Shown in pieces: positions 45,408-55,267 of a stretch of DNA of 64,000 nucleotides; within the stretch, counting starts at the first letter, position 1; each line of letters opens with the position of its first letter. The position numbers and the translations under genes were made by a program. Where the stretch lies: positions 1 to 64,000 of the forward strand of contig CAKZMM010000176.1 of the NCBI GenBank assembly GCA_937128505.1, read 5' to 3'. The notes beneath the pieces are model-generated. The model made no database searches. It saw nothing but the letters and a program-made list of their open reading frames with translations, and had not been told where the DNA came from. This stretch comes from an uncultured Thermogutta sp. (GTDB lineage Bacteria > Planctomycetota > Planctomycetia > Pirellulales > Thermoguttaceae).

Positions 45408-45971
45408 GCGTACTCAACAGCCGCAGACATTCGGATGGGAAATGCCGGAGCCGGAAACCTCGCGGAGCCTGCCGTAAAAAACCGCCCTGCAAGAAACGCG
45501 GATAGCAGCCAGAAATCCTTCCTTCGGGTGCCCCGCCTCTATGGGAGTTTAGGAGGCCGATGGGGACCCCCGTTTACTACCCGCGAGTTATTGGCCTGCC
45601 CTGAAGCGATATAACTCCGAATGACCTCGAAAAATCGGATTGCCGCAGGACCTATGGACGCGCGGTGCTTGCGCGCGACCGGGGGAATGAGTGGTCCCGT
45701 GGCTAGTGAATCAAACGATCAGTGTCCACCGAAGAGTCACATTTTTGCCCAGGTTTTCGAGGGTTTTGGGTGGATGATCCCTCGTGAGTCGCCGGGAGAG
45801 CGTCCGCGGGTTTGACGGTGCAGAAGGGTGCCGTTCCATGCACCTTGTGCCGGCTTGGGGGGTGGAGTGGGCGAATGATAACCGTCTCGTGCGGCGATGA
45901 TGTACGGTCAAAACCGGAGTTTTTGGGTGTTAACCAGGGTCCTATTTTGTCAGTTTTGTAGGAGTTCGACC
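45408..45971 (+). other. Spacer, no gene seen
   Basis: About 560 bases between the small basic ORF and the Gfo/Idh/MocA gene. A frame opening at 45897 continues into the next gene but lacks a ribosome binding site. Nothing else recognisable. Confidence 0.4.
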
Positions 45972-47357
45972 ATGATCGCAAAGCGGACCAGACGCGCGGT
46001 TCTGAAGGGGCTTGCAGTGGCGGGGGCTGGGTGGTGGATCCTGCCTCGGAGTGCTTCGGCTTTCACCTACGAAGTGAACGAGCAATTGGCTATCGCGGCC
46101 GTCGGCTTGGGAAGCCGTGGCAAATGGTTGGCGGAAAGTTTTCCGCGGTTGCGGGAGCGCGTGGTGGCGGTCTGCGATTCCAATCGAAGCCGCATCGACG
46201 AAGTGAAGAAACAGCTCGGCGACGCCGAGGTATTCCAAGACTATCGCAAAATGCTCGACGCTTTAGATCAGCGGCTTGATGCACTGGTGGTCGCCACGCC
46301 GGATCATACGCACGCGATCATTTCGGCCGCTGGGATTCGCCGCAACAAACACGTCTATTGCGAAAAGCCAATTGCCCACAATGTTCGCGAAGCAAGAGAG
46401 CTTCGGTTGCTAGCGGCGCAAATGGGCGTGGCTACGCAGATGGGCAACCAAGGGATGGCGACGGATTCATTCCGCGGGACCCTCGAATTCATTGAGGATG
46501 GGGGATTGGGGGAAATTCGGGAGGCTCATGTATGGTTTGTATTCGGGGGAAGTGGGCCGCGAACTTTGCCGACCGACCGGCCGCCAATCCCTCCCGAGTT
46601 GGACTGGGATGTATGGTTGGGCCCGGCTGCGGAGCGACCCTATCACCCGGAGTATGTCTTTGGCTGGTTCGGATGGTGGGACTTCGGTACCGGATGTCTT
46701 GGGGGTGGGGGTTCGCACTCGTTGAATCTGAGTTTCAAGGCCCTTCGTTTGCGGACATTGTGGGACGGGCCCGGCGCGCCGAGCGGCATCATCAAGATCG
46801 TTAGTCAAATCCCCGAACGGGCCGACCACGGATTTCCCCGCTGGCAAGTCGTTCAGTTCCACATTCCGCCGCGCGGGAACATGCCACCGGCGGTCATTCA
46901 TTGGTACAATGGGTCGGAAGAAGAGCTCAAACGTCAGGGGATCTGGCAGAAGTTGGAAGAGATAGTTGGCGGGGATCTGGAATGGAAAGATGGGAGCTGG
47001 ACGCCGCGCTCCGGCACGCTCCTCGTCGGCAGCAAAGGGGTCGTGCATACCAATGCCCATAATTCCGTTTGTCGTGTGCTTCCGGCCGATAAGTTCGAGG
47101 GAGCGGTAAAGCCCCCGCGACGGCTGCCTCATGTGGCCGGTCATCAGCAGGAGTGGATCGCCGCCTGTAAGGGAAGGGGAGTGCCGATTTCGAATTTCGA
47201 TCATTCTGGGCCGGTAATCGAACTGTTGCTGGCGGCGAATGTCGCCGGACGTTTCGATGAAGCGCTGGAGTTTGATCCCGCGGCATGCCGCATCGTGAAC
47301 AGCGCCGAGGCCGATGCGTTATTACGTCCCCCGTATCGCAGCGGATGGTCGCTATGA
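45972..47357 (+). CDS. Exported Gfo/Idh/MocA-family oxidoreductase
   Basis: 461 aa from the ATG at 45972, with GGAG in front; the longer open frame to 45897 is not used. The N-terminus K-R-T-R-R-A-V-L-K-G-L-A-V-A-G-A-G is a Tat-type signal, suggesting the protein is exported folded with its NAD(P). The Rossmann fold has V-G-L-G-S-R-G-K-W, then the conserved E-K-P-I near residue 140, with the C-terminal substrate domain including G-C-L-G-G-G-G-S-H. The family oxidises or epimerises sugars, inositols or related alcohols. Planctomycetes carry many such proteins next to secreted hydrolases. The uroporphyrinogen-decarboxylase-family gene follows 335 bases later on the same strand. Confidence 0.92.
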   Translation: MIAKRTRRAVLKGLAVAGAGWWILPRSASAFTYEVNEQLAIAAVGLGSRGKWLAESFPRLRERVVAVCDSNRSRIDEVKKQLGDAEVFQDYRKMLDALDQRLDALVVATPDHTHAIISAAGIRRNKHVYCEKPIAHNVREARELRLLAAQMGVATQMGNQGMATDSFRGTLEFIEDGGLGEIREAHVWFVFGGSGPRTLPTDRPPIPPELDWDVWLGPAAERPYHPEYVFGWFGWWDFGTGCLGGGGSHSLNLSFKALRLRTLWDGPGAPSGIIKIVSQIPERADHGFPRWQVVQFHIPPRGNMPPAVIHWYNGSEEELKRQGIWQKLEEIVGGDLEWKDGSWTPRSGTLLVGSKGVVHTNAHNSVCRVLPADKFEGAVKPPRRLPHVAGHQQEWIAACKGRGVPISNFDHSGPVIELLLAANVAGRFDEALEFDPAACRIVNSAEADALLRPPYRSGWSL

Positions 47358-47692
47358 TAGATACGCCGACGACCGAAGGTGAAGAAATCTTTCCATCGGA
47401 TGAATCCTGGACGATGCCGCTCAATCCACGATGATCCCGCGGGTATGGCGCAGAGCACGGCGGAGGCACGATGAGATCGTGAACGCCTACGGTTGATCTC
47501 CGGGGAAGGCCGTAAAGCCCTTTTTTTGTTGGCTCGATGAGCGGTTAGCCCCGACATAGAATGCAGCTTGGATCTTGTGCCTTTGGGGGGAAGGCGGCCC
47601 GGTAGGACCCGGGTTTTGTCGGCATATTATCGGCGGGGCTTTGGGGAATAGGATCGCACGCTAGCGGTGTGAAGGCCTTAAGGTCAATCGCC
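47358..47692 (+). other. Spacer, no gene seen
   Basis: 335 bases between the Gfo/Idh/MocA and UroD-family genes. Neither strand has a supported frame. A weak AAGG lies about 8 bases before the next ATG. Confidence 0.4.
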
Positions 47693-48733
47693 ATGCCATA
47701 CGAAGGTGTGCTCGAGGAGGTACGCCGCGCGATCGAACTGAAAAGACCGCGGCGGTTGCCCGTCTTTGCCCACAGCGAAGAGTTCGACGTGAAATGGTAC
47801 GGGCGATACTGCTACGAGGAGGTCTGCCAAGACGGCAATAAGATGGCGGAGGTGTGGATCGCTGCAATCGAGGAGTTCGACTACGATTGGGCATGGCTTC
47901 AGGTGGATGACTGCTTTGAGTTTGAACCGCTGGGCGTGGGGACGCATGGTGAAGGAAATATCCTGCGGGCTACCCGGGACTATTTGCCGGCGTGTCGGGA
48001 GAGCTTGGACCGGCTGCGGATTCCGGATCCCTGGCGGGAAGGGCGAATGCCTCAAAAGCTCTTGGCTTTGCGTCGGCTGCGGGAGCATTTCGGCGATAGC
48101 GTGCTGGTTGTGGGCAGTTGTGCGGCTCCGTACAGTTCCGCTGGATTGTTGTTCGGCTTGGAAAACGCGATGATCCTCGGCTTGACCGATCCGGAACTGC
48201 TCGCCGCGACATGCGAGTTTTTTGTGGATTTGCAAAGCAGGTGGATCGAGGCTCAAGCGGAAGCCGGCGCGCATGCGATTTGGCTGGGCGATTGTAACGC
48301 GTTTTCGGGGATGCTTTCGCTGAAGCAATATTGCGATTTTGCGCTTCCATGGTGCAAAAAGCTGATTGAGCGCGTCCGTCGGCTGGGGGTGATCATCTAC
48401 CTGCATAATAGCGAGATTGCAATCGGACACTTGGAGGCCTCTGCCACCAGTGGGGCCGATATTATCAACTGTGGTCCTGCGGCTGACCTCGCGGCCGTGC
48501 AAAGTGCCCTAGCAAACAAGGTGTGTTTCAGCGGGAACCTTGATCCTCTTGGGGTTCTGTTGAATGGGACGCCGGCGCAGGTGGCTCAGGAGACCGAGCG
48601 ACTGATCCGGGTTGGCTCCCGCCACGGGGGATATCTGTTTAACACCGGGGAAATGAATCCGCGGGATGTTCCGGTGGAAAATATGAAGGCAATGGTGCGG
48701 GCGGTGCGCGAGAGTTCCCGCTCGCTGGACTAA
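47693..48733 (+). CDS. Uroporphyrinogen-decarboxylase-family protein
   Basis: 346 aa from the ATG at 47693; a GTG at 47669 is possible. The fold is the UroD/MtaA-like TIM barrel: an N-terminal R-R-L-P-V-F near residue 22 (in place of the usual 'R-x-P-x-W' start), V-G-S-C-A-A-P-Y-S near 142, L-H-N-S near 240 and C-F-S-G-N-L-D-P near 275. In this superfamily some members decarboxylate uroporphyrinogen while others transfer methyl groups to corrinoid or thiols. The H-N-S segment and the lack of the full HemE N-terminal signature suggest the second group or an uncharacterised branch. No adjacent corrinoid protein is seen. Cytoplasmic. Confidence 0.82.
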   Translation: MPYEGVLEEVRRAIELKRPRRLPVFAHSEEFDVKWYGRYCYEEVCQDGNKMAEVWIAAIEEFDYDWAWLQVDDCFEFEPLGVGTHGEGNILRATRDYLPACRESLDRLRIPDPWREGRMPQKLLALRRLREHFGDSVLVVGSCAAPYSSAGLLFGLENAMILGLTDPELLAATCEFFVDLQSRWIEAQAEAGAHAIWLGDCNAFSGMLSLKQYCDFALPWCKKLIERVRRLGVIIYLHNSEIAIGHLEASATSGADIINCGPAADLAAVQSALANKVCFSGNLDPLGVLLNGTPAQVAQETERLIRVGSRHGGYLFNTGEMNPRDVPVENMKAMVRAVRESSRSLD

Positions 48734-48927
48734 GAGGGCTTTCCCGCGCGTGTACTCAAGCTCTTGCTCGGTGAGAGGCTTCAGGTAAGAGACGAACGAA
48801 ATCTCGAACCTTTAGCGCGCGAGTGCCCAACGTTTCGCCCGTTGAAATGCTTCTTTAGGTGCATCGGCGACGCCGATGGGGGAAAACTTTCCGCCGCCAC
48901 GCGATCGCGGGCAAAGCGACTCGTTCG

Positions 48928-50376
48928 CTACCACGCTTGGGTTTGGCCAGGCATCGCACAGGGGTAAATCCGTTTTTCGTTGGGCTTTACCGGCGGTTCG
49001 GCATCCCACGTGTACTGGCGAGGTGACAGATCGAGTTGGGAATTGATGGCTTGCTCCCAAGTGACTTCTTTTCCGGAATAGGTGGCCATTCGGCCGAGGA
49101 TAGCCGTCATAGAGCTTTCGGCAGCCCAATCGCATTCGTTATAGGGTTCGCCGGCCAAGAGGGCAGCGAATAGGTGGTCTTGCTCCAATTGATGGCCAAC
49201 GGGGCCGCGTTCCCATCGCACGGGGTCTTTGCCCTGAATGCGGAGAATGGCGTGCCCATGCCCTTGAATTTCGGCATCGCCGAGTGTGCCGTGGGCAAAT
49301 TCAGCGAAGGCGTTCCAGCAACCAGGCATATGCCGGCAATAGCTGTAGAATCGGACCCCATTGGGATATTCGAATTCCACGGCGTGATGATCGAAGATTT
49401 CGCCCACAGCATCGGGTCCGTAACCTTGCGCTTCGGCCCATTCGGGAGTTCGCGCCTGACGCCCTCCCATTCCGTTTGCGCGGATGGGGTGGGTTTGCAT
49501 GATCCAATTGGCGACATCGATATCGTGGACATGCTGCTCGACGATGTGATCGCCAGAAAGCCACGTGAAGTAGTACCAGTTCGCCACCTGGAATTGCATT
49601 TCGGTTTGGCCGGGCTTTCGGGGCCGGAACCATACGCCCGCCGAGTTGAAGTAGGCCCTCAGGAAGCGTACTTCGCCGATGGCACCGTCGTGAATCCGGC
49701 GGATCACCTCACGGTGTTTCACCTCGTGCCGCAGGTGGTGGCCCACTGCGACCAGGAGTTTCTTTTTCTTCGCCTGTTCATTCGCGGCGATGACGCGGCG
49801 GACTCCCGGCGCATCCACGGCCACGGGCTTTTCCATGAAGACGTGTTTTCCCGCGCGGACGGCGGCTTCAAACTGCATGGGGCGAAAACCCGGCGGCGTG
49901 CACAGGAGGACCATGTCCACATCGCTCTCGATCGCCTTCTGGTAGCCATCCAAGCCGACAAAACGCCGTTCCGGAGGGACATCCACCTGATTGGGGCAGC
50001 GAGCCGTGATGGCCCGGAGACTGTTTTCCAGCGGTTCAGGGAATGCATCGGCCATTGCGACGAGCTTGACGTTCTTGGTGGCGGCATTTTGCAGGGCATC
50101 GATGGCCGCGCCGGTCCCCCGGCCTCCGCACCCGATCAGCGCGATGCGAATCAGTTCGTTTCCTGCCGCATGGGCAGCCCGTGCTACCGCGAGCGTGCCT
50201 GTCGCCCCCACAAAGCTAGCACCGGTTGCGGCGATTCGCGCCGACTTGCTGGACTGGTCTCTATCGGTACCCGGCTCGCAGGAGATTGGACGGCATTGAG
50301 CCGAAACTCCACAGCCGGTGTTAGAGGCCCCCGCTGGAAGTTCCGTTTTCGCCACTTCTCGAGACGATTTCATCAT
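48928..50376 (-). CDS. Exported Gfo/Idh/MocA-family oxidoreductase, second copy
   Basis: 482 aa with GAGGAGG seven bases before the ATG. The leader is long and polar (residues 1-45, including two Cys), followed by a hydrophobic stretch (about 47-70, A-R-I-A-A-T-G-A-S-F-V) that may serve export but is atypical. The body has I-G-C-G-G-R-G (Rossmann) and E-K-P-V (about residue 180). The C-terminal domain is rich in H and W, as in planctomycete homologues. Probably acts on a sugar or inositol derivative. It is convergent with the UroD-family gene, the two ends lying 195 bases apart. A 586-codon open frame on the opposite strand over this gene is a shadow. Confidence 0.92.
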   Translation of the reverse strand: MMKSSREVAKTELPAGASNTGCGVSAQCRPISCEPGTDRDQSSKSARIAATGASFVGATGTLAVARAAHAAGNELIRIALIGCGGRGTGAAIDALQNAATKNVKLVAMADAFPEPLENSLRAITARCPNQVDVPPERRFVGLDGYQKAIESDVDMVLLCTPPGFRPMQFEAAVRAGKHVFMEKPVAVDAPGVRRVIAANEQAKKKKLLVAVGHHLRHEVKHREVIRRIHDGAIGEVRFLRAYFNSAGVWFRPRKPGQTEMQFQVANWYYFTWLSGDHIVEQHVHDIDVANWIMQTHPIRANGMGGRQARTPEWAEAQGYGPDAVGEIFDHHAVEFEYPNGVRFYSYCRHMPGCWNAFAEFAHGTLGDAEIQGHGHAILRIQGKDPVRWERGPVGHQLEQDHLFAALLAGEPYNECDWAAESSMTAILGRMATYSGKEVTWEQAINSQLDLSPRQYTWDAEPPVKPNEKRIYPCAMPGQTQAW

Positions 50377-51875
50377 CTTTTGCCTCCTCAGGAATCGGTC
50401 GTATTAGATCGCTGCTTTTTCAAAGGATTTCGGGAGAGTTTTGGCGCCCTGAGCCTGGAAAACTCGGCTTCCCCGGAAGACCACTTTGCTCGGAAGGCGT
50501 TTTGCCAGCAAAGCTTTTTACCGGTTGCCGACAAAGCTTGTTCATTGACAAATCTTGTTGGGGAAGGCTTTTTTATCCTCGAGATTTATCGCTCACAAAC
50601 CTTTTTCGGCCTCATGCGGCTTATTGCCTACTGCGGTTTTCGCTGCGGGTACCCGTTTTTTGTCCGCAGGGAATGTTTTCTTCCGTTACGGAAGCCTCTG
50701 TCACCTACGAAAACTCACTTGTCAATGAAATATTTCTTCCAGCGAGGTCGTGGGTGCAGGTTGGGTTTTTGCACGCATCAAAGCGTTTTGCGAATTTGTA
50801 GACGTTTTGTTGTCTTCATAGACTTTCTTGCCGAACGAGGTTCGCTCACCACGATGCTGAGGAGCAAAGGGGGCATCTGCCCTCGTGCCTTCGGGCCATC
50901 CGGCTTACGATCGAACTTTATCGGTTTGGGCTGATTTAGCAACATGTGTTTGGGGATCACCAGGTGCTCGGGGTCATCCGGACTGACTTTATCGCTAGGG
51001 GCTGGTTTAGCATCAATTGTTTCTGCCCAATCTTGAACCGATTGGGTTTGCTCGCTAAGGGGGACGCCTCGACCTATCAAACTGCGAAACCCCTGACCAT
51101 TTCTGATTTTGATCCCCGAGAGTTTTGACTCCCTTGTGATTGCACAATTTCGGGTAAAAATTTCGGTGGTTGAGAAATGGTAGCCTCGGGAGCTACCGAA
51201 GAAAAGGGTTTGAGGGTTTTGCGGATCAACCCTTGTAATGGGCCCAACTTAGGCAATCACGCACGGCGCAAGCGGAGCCTTTGGTCTTTTGCGGGATGCG
51301 ATCGAATTGGTGCACTTTTCTGTGTGTTGGTGGGCCGCTTTTTGCCAGATTGCGGTTTCCTTTGCGGAGACCGGTTTGAGCCGTGTGTTTCGCGTTCTAA
51401 GTGCCAATTCGTGGGTTCGTCGGTCCGTTGGAGCCAGTCCGCCGATTCTTCGTAGCGGGATAGCCGGCAGAGACCGTGACCCTGTTTGGAGCCCTCGACT
51501 TTCCGCGGTAGAATCGGGGCTCTTCGCGATGACCTAAATGTGGCGTATAACTCGCTTGCCACGTCCCCAGGGCCCCGTGTCGATTAAAAATGGCCAAATT
51601 TCGTTTGAAAGTTGCAAGAGAAAAAGTTTCAAAAGAATTTGGAGAAAAGTCTTTTCTTTGGGAAAGAAACTTCGGGCTTACATGGGGGTTTAATCTATAG
51701 CCGGAAGGGGGGAGGAACCGTCGAAATATCGCGATTTTTCGGCGGGAAAACGCGCGGAAAAAAACAACTCGGGGGGGCACCGGATTTCGAGAAAAACCGG
51801 CTCAAAATGCGCGCAAGTTTGGAAGTCCCAGTGGGCGTTTGGCAAGGTTAGGTTTCAATCAGGCGGAGGAGAACC
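50377..51875 (+). other. Long spacer with repeat-like tracts
   Basis: About 1.5 kb. At 50490-50575 there are near-17-bp repeats of 'gacaaagcttgttcatt' style. A 100-codon minus-strand frame at 50778-51080 has a plausible protein-like composition (many D, P and K) but contains an internal direct repeat (tttatcg...gctgatttagca / tttatcg...gctggtttagca at 50920 and 50988) and no ribosome binding site; I do not call it. The sequence turns purine-rich from 51580 to 51790. Confidence 0.4.
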
Positions 51876-52829
51876 ATGCGAAGAATTCTGTGGACCATCA
51901 CGGCCTTTGCCGTTTTGTTCGGTGGGATGGTTTTGGCTCAGCAGGCTGCTCAGGAGCGACCGCGCGGCCCTGGGGGACCTGGCGGCCCCGGGGTAGAACC
52001 GTTGATGCGCTTCAATCCGATCTTTCGACTTTTCGACACTAACCAGGACGGTGCGATCACCGAAGCGGAGTGGAACAAAGCTTCGGAGGTTTTGGCGAAA
52101 TTGGATCGGGACGAGGATGGGCGGGTGGTGCCGCAGGAATTGCGCGATTTGATCCCGATAGGTCCGGGGATGGGCCCGCCGCCGGGCTTCGGTCCGCCGG
52201 GTGCCCGGCCGAGTGGGCCACCCGTCGCAGCCCCACAGGGTGGTGCGGATTATGAGAATCCCCTTTTGGCGAAAGACGACGGCGAGGAGCGGGTCCTTTC
52301 GGTCCTCCAGGAGGTCGGCAAGCTGCGGCGGTACCAAATCGTTTCGGAGACCGACGGTCGCTTGCTGCGGCTTTTAACCGAGACCGTAGGGGCCAAGCGG
52401 GTGGTGGAGATCGGCACCTCCGTGGGATACTCCGGCATTTGGTTTGCGCTTGCGCTGCGCAAGACATCGGGACATTTGTACACCCATGAAATCGACTTAG
52501 AACGTGCACGGATGGCCCGCGAACATTTCGAAAAAGCCGGTTTGGGCGATCTGGTGACGATTATCGAGGGTGATGCCCATGAGACAGTCAAACAGCACAA
52601 GGAACCGATCGATATCCTTTTCTTGGATGCCGACAAAAGTGGCTACATCGACTACTTAGAAAAGCTGCTGCCTTTGATCCGGCCGGGCGGTCTTATCATT
52701 GCGCACAACATGCGGCGGCCGGCGGCGGATCCTCGATTCGTCGAGGCGATTACAAAAAATCCCGACCTCGAAACGAGTTTCCTGCTGATGGAAGGGGCGG
52801 GAATCAGCGTCACGCTTAAGAAGCGCTAA
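51876..52829 (+). CDS. Exported EF-hand protein fused to a class I O-methyltransferase
   Basis: 317 aa. GGAGGAG lies a few bases before the ATG. A signal peptide covers about 1-22 (M-R-R-I-L-W... ending V-L-A-Q). Two EF-hand calcium loops follow: D-T-N-Q-D-G-A-I-T-E-A-E at 54-65 and D-R-D-E-D-G-R-V-V-P-Q-E at 77-88. A Pro/Gly-rich linker (about 90-125) leads to a SAM-dependent O-methyltransferase of the caffeoyl-CoA/catechol type: E-I-G-T-S-V-G-Y-S-G near 179, I-D-I-L-F-L-D-A-D-K near 245, and R-P-G-G-L-I-I-A-H-N near 270. An extracytoplasmic SAM methyltransferase is puzzling, since SAM is cytosolic. Export may be wrong, or the enzyme may act in an unusual compartment. A strong terminator follows 150 bases later. 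Confidence 0.85.
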   Translation: MRRILWTITAFAVLFGGMVLAQQAAQERPRGPGGPGGPGVEPLMRFNPIFRLFDTNQDGAITEAEWNKASEVLAKLDRDEDGRVVPQELRDLIPIGPGMGPPPGFGPPGARPSGPPVAAPQGGADYENPLLAKDDGEERVLSVLQEVGKLRRYQIVSETDGRLLRLLTETVGAKRVVEIGTSVGYSGIWFALALRKTSGHLYTHEIDLERARMAREHFEKAGLGDLVTIIEGDAHETVKQHKEPIDILFLDADKSGYIDYLEKLLPLIRPGGLIIAHNMRRPAADPRFVEAITKNPDLETSFLLMEGAGISVTLKKR

Positions 52830-53378
52830 GCGGACCCAATGCTGAGTGCGCTGCTCCGGGGCAGCGGTTGAGGTCGCTCCTTCAGCTTTCCCGGGGCAAT
52901 TGATTGCGTGAAAGTGCTTTCTTCCATCGCTTGAATTGGGTGAAACTGCTTTCTTCAAGAGCTTAGTGTAACGGAGATGAGCCGCCGGGGTGATTATCCC
53001 CGGCGGTTTTCTTTTGGCAAGCCGCCAAAAATCAAGATACCCATCGGCAGGGGTGTAAAAACCGAAGGCCTGCAAAGCGCCCAGAGTGAAACATCAGTCA
53101 ATCCGATCTAACACAGCTCGAATGCAGCTTATCGATCTGATGCACCCTACTACGGGGAAAGCTAAGGCGGGGCTGCCAGCGCAGTTAGCCGCGAATGAAG
53201 ACACATCCGCGATACGAACGCGAAAACGGGGGGAATTCCGAGGTTCGACAAGGCCGAAAAGACGCCTCTTAGAGCAGTAGAAATTGGAGTAGTAGAAGTT
53301 GGGTAGCGGCAATACCTTCAATAGTGGCTCCTCACGCCCTCCTCGGGCGAAAGGATCCGCGACCTGCACCTCCCTCCC
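52830..53378 (+). other. Spacer with repeats and a terminator
   Basis: About 550 bases. At 52905-52960 two near-identical 'gtgaaagtgctttcttc' and 'gtgaaactgctttcttc' words occur 40 bases apart, close to the terminator listed separately. No gene is supported. Confidence 0.5.
52982..53015 (+). terminator. Rho-independent terminator after the EF-hand methyltransferase
   Basis: A perfect nine-pair stem CCGCCGGGG / CCCCGGCGG with a seven-base loop (tgattat), followed by TTTTCTTTT. This is the clearest intrinsic terminator in the window. It sits about 150 bases after the methyltransferase stop, before the convergent small jelly-roll gene. Confidence 0.85.
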
Positions 53379-53708
53379 TTAGCACTCCTCGATGAGAATG
53401 ACGACAGCAGAGGGCGGCTCGGCAGCGGGTTTCTCCTCCGCCGGCTGCCGGGTGTGCCAAACAAGTTCCAGCTCATTCCGGGGAAGAAGCAATCGGCTTA
53501 CTTCCCAGGACGTGCGGCTTTCTGCCGAGGCCGTTCCCAAAAGTTGATGGTTGAGGTAAACTTCACACGCCCCGCTGTGGTTGTCGATTTCGATCCAAAC
53601 ATTTTGGTGCGGCGATAGGCCGGTTGGCCGCCCAAAGCATCGGTGGAAGACGAGCCGTGCTCCGTCGAACCAACTTTGCCACGGCTTGCGTAGACGAATG
53701 CGATGCAT
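53379..53708 (-). CDS. Small jelly-roll (galactose-binding-like) protein
   Basis: 109 aa. The pattern A-R-L-V-F-H-R-C-F, then V-W-I-E-I-D-N-H-S-G-A-C-E-V-Y-L-N-H-Q-L-L-G and N-E-L-E-L-V-W resembles the beta-strands and central turn of the galactose-binding jelly-roll of GH2-type beta-galactosidases, here as a free-standing unit. No signal peptide is apparent. The last ~20 residues, Glu/Pro/Ala-rich then V-V-I-L-I-E-E, form a tail. No upstream ribosome binding site is clear. It could be an accessory sugar-binding protein or a piece of a larger lost enzyme; the compact end-to-end length argues for a real small gene. Confidence 0.6.
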   Translation of the reverse strand: MHRIRLRKPWQSWFDGARLVFHRCFGRPTGLSPHQNVWIEIDNHSGACEVYLNHQLLGTASAESRTSWEVSRLLLPRNELELVWHTRQPAEEKPAAEPPSAVVILIEEC

Positions 53709-55267
53709 CCTGCAATGGCCTGTAGAGTACTTTGGTGCACAAAAATCTAAACCGATTTACTGCTTTATAGCGTATTTACTGCATAACTTTGCTACTACCA
53801 ATGTAGCGTGTGGCGGCTGCGATCAAGCGATCTGCAATTGTTATGCCTAAAGCCGCACTGTATTTTAAGTGTGAGTTTCCGTGCAAAGAGGGATCAGGGT
53901 GGGCTGTGATTACTGTGGGCTTCACCTCGAGATGCTTGTGACCCAAAAATCGGGGCACTTCGCCGGAGAATCTTTGGCAAAACGGTGGCATATCCCGCGA
54001 GCCTGAATGCATCCGGGAACCCAGAACCGGCTAAACGCCGGGCGGGAAAAAGCCGAGTTGGCTCGTTTAACACCCGAGTGTGCTTCATGGGCTCAGTCTA
54101 TCTCGGGCCTAAGTTGCGGGGAGTGGTGTGCTGCGAATGGATTTGGTGCCCAACACCATCAAAAAACGCACACAAAAACCGGTCAAAGGAGGAGCTATAG
54201 GCAAAAGGCGTGGTTTGAGCAAAAGATTGCTTTTGGCATGTAAAAGCTCGAGGAAATCGTACGTAAGACCAAAAGATACTGGGACCTAAGTCATCATTCA
54301 CAAGGGGGAGAGCGGTTAAACGAGAAACAATAGCTCATTGGTCGTATTTCTCAAAGCGGCCCGGTGGGAATGTCGTTAACCGGAAAAGCTGCTGTATGTT
54401 GCGCGTTTAAGTTAACTTCGCGCATTTTATTTCTGAAGACCTCTAGCTACACTAAAATGCCCCATTGATGCCCGAGCACAGTTCCCGCCAAGAATCCCGG
54501 GCAAAACTCGAAAACCACTAGCAAAAGCTGAAAAATTTTCGGCAACGACTGAAGATCACAAGTTGAGAAGCAAAAATTATTGGTTGAGAGGCAAAAACAG
54601 TGAGTTGAGATCCAAACAAAAGAAGCGAAAAGAGGTGAAAATCATAAGTTTACAGTTAGCGATGAAGCTGATATGCGTTCTTATAAAGGCCTTAGGGCCA
54701 TCGACGGACCACGCGCCGTGTAGAAGGCGAATTACGAACGTATCGCTGAAGAATGCACGTTGGGTTTCCTCTACCGGCAGCAAATTTTGACAGGCACGAA
54801 TCAACAATTCCATAGGATCATTAACCCGGTACCTTTTAATGCCGGGGCTGAAGGAATCGTGCTTTGGGTCGGTGAAAGATCCGGGCAAGAGCTGTTGTCA
54901 ACCAGGAAATGGCCACTTCAGCGCCGCGGCTCGAATGAGTCGGAGATGTCTTAGCCCGAGAGCCTGACGTATTGTCGAGATAGTAAGGCGATGGCGCCTT
55001 TCGGGTGGAACCGGTTTTGCAAATGAATGCAACGCTTTCGGCATTCAGGTAGCCGGAAAGTTGTCGTTCAGCATGTGCCATGAAGTCAGCCTATAACAGC
55101 ACGTGCAATGGACGGAGCGCATGTTCCAAGGGGCAATTCTCCCAAGGCGATGCAAGCTGCTTGTGGGAGGAAGAGGCTCGAAGGCGGAGCGCAAGCCATC
55201 TCGCAAATCAAGTGGTTCGCAGCAAACGAAGCTCATCTCTTAAAGGCGGAAATGGGTACGCAAAGCT
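53709..55267 (+). other. Long spacer with short repeats, no gene seen
   Basis: About 1.56 kb, GC-poor between 54380 and 54700. At 54558-54618 three words 'gttgagaagcaaaaattatt', 'gttgaga..caaaaac' and 'gttgaga..caaac' give a short irregular repeat of about 20 bases. No frame longer than ~100 codons has a ribosome binding site, and no tRNA or mobile element is recognised. Confidence 0.4.

Noticed and set aside
49174-50934. 586-codon open frame on the plus strand
   Set aside because: It lies antisense to a well-supported Gfo/Idh/MocA gene, whose codon structure keeps the opposite frame open, and it has no ribosome binding site or recognisable domain.
50778-51080. 100-codon minus-strand frame with acidic and proline-rich composition
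   Set aside because: No ribosome binding site, internal direct repeat, no recognisable family; left as part of the spacer description.
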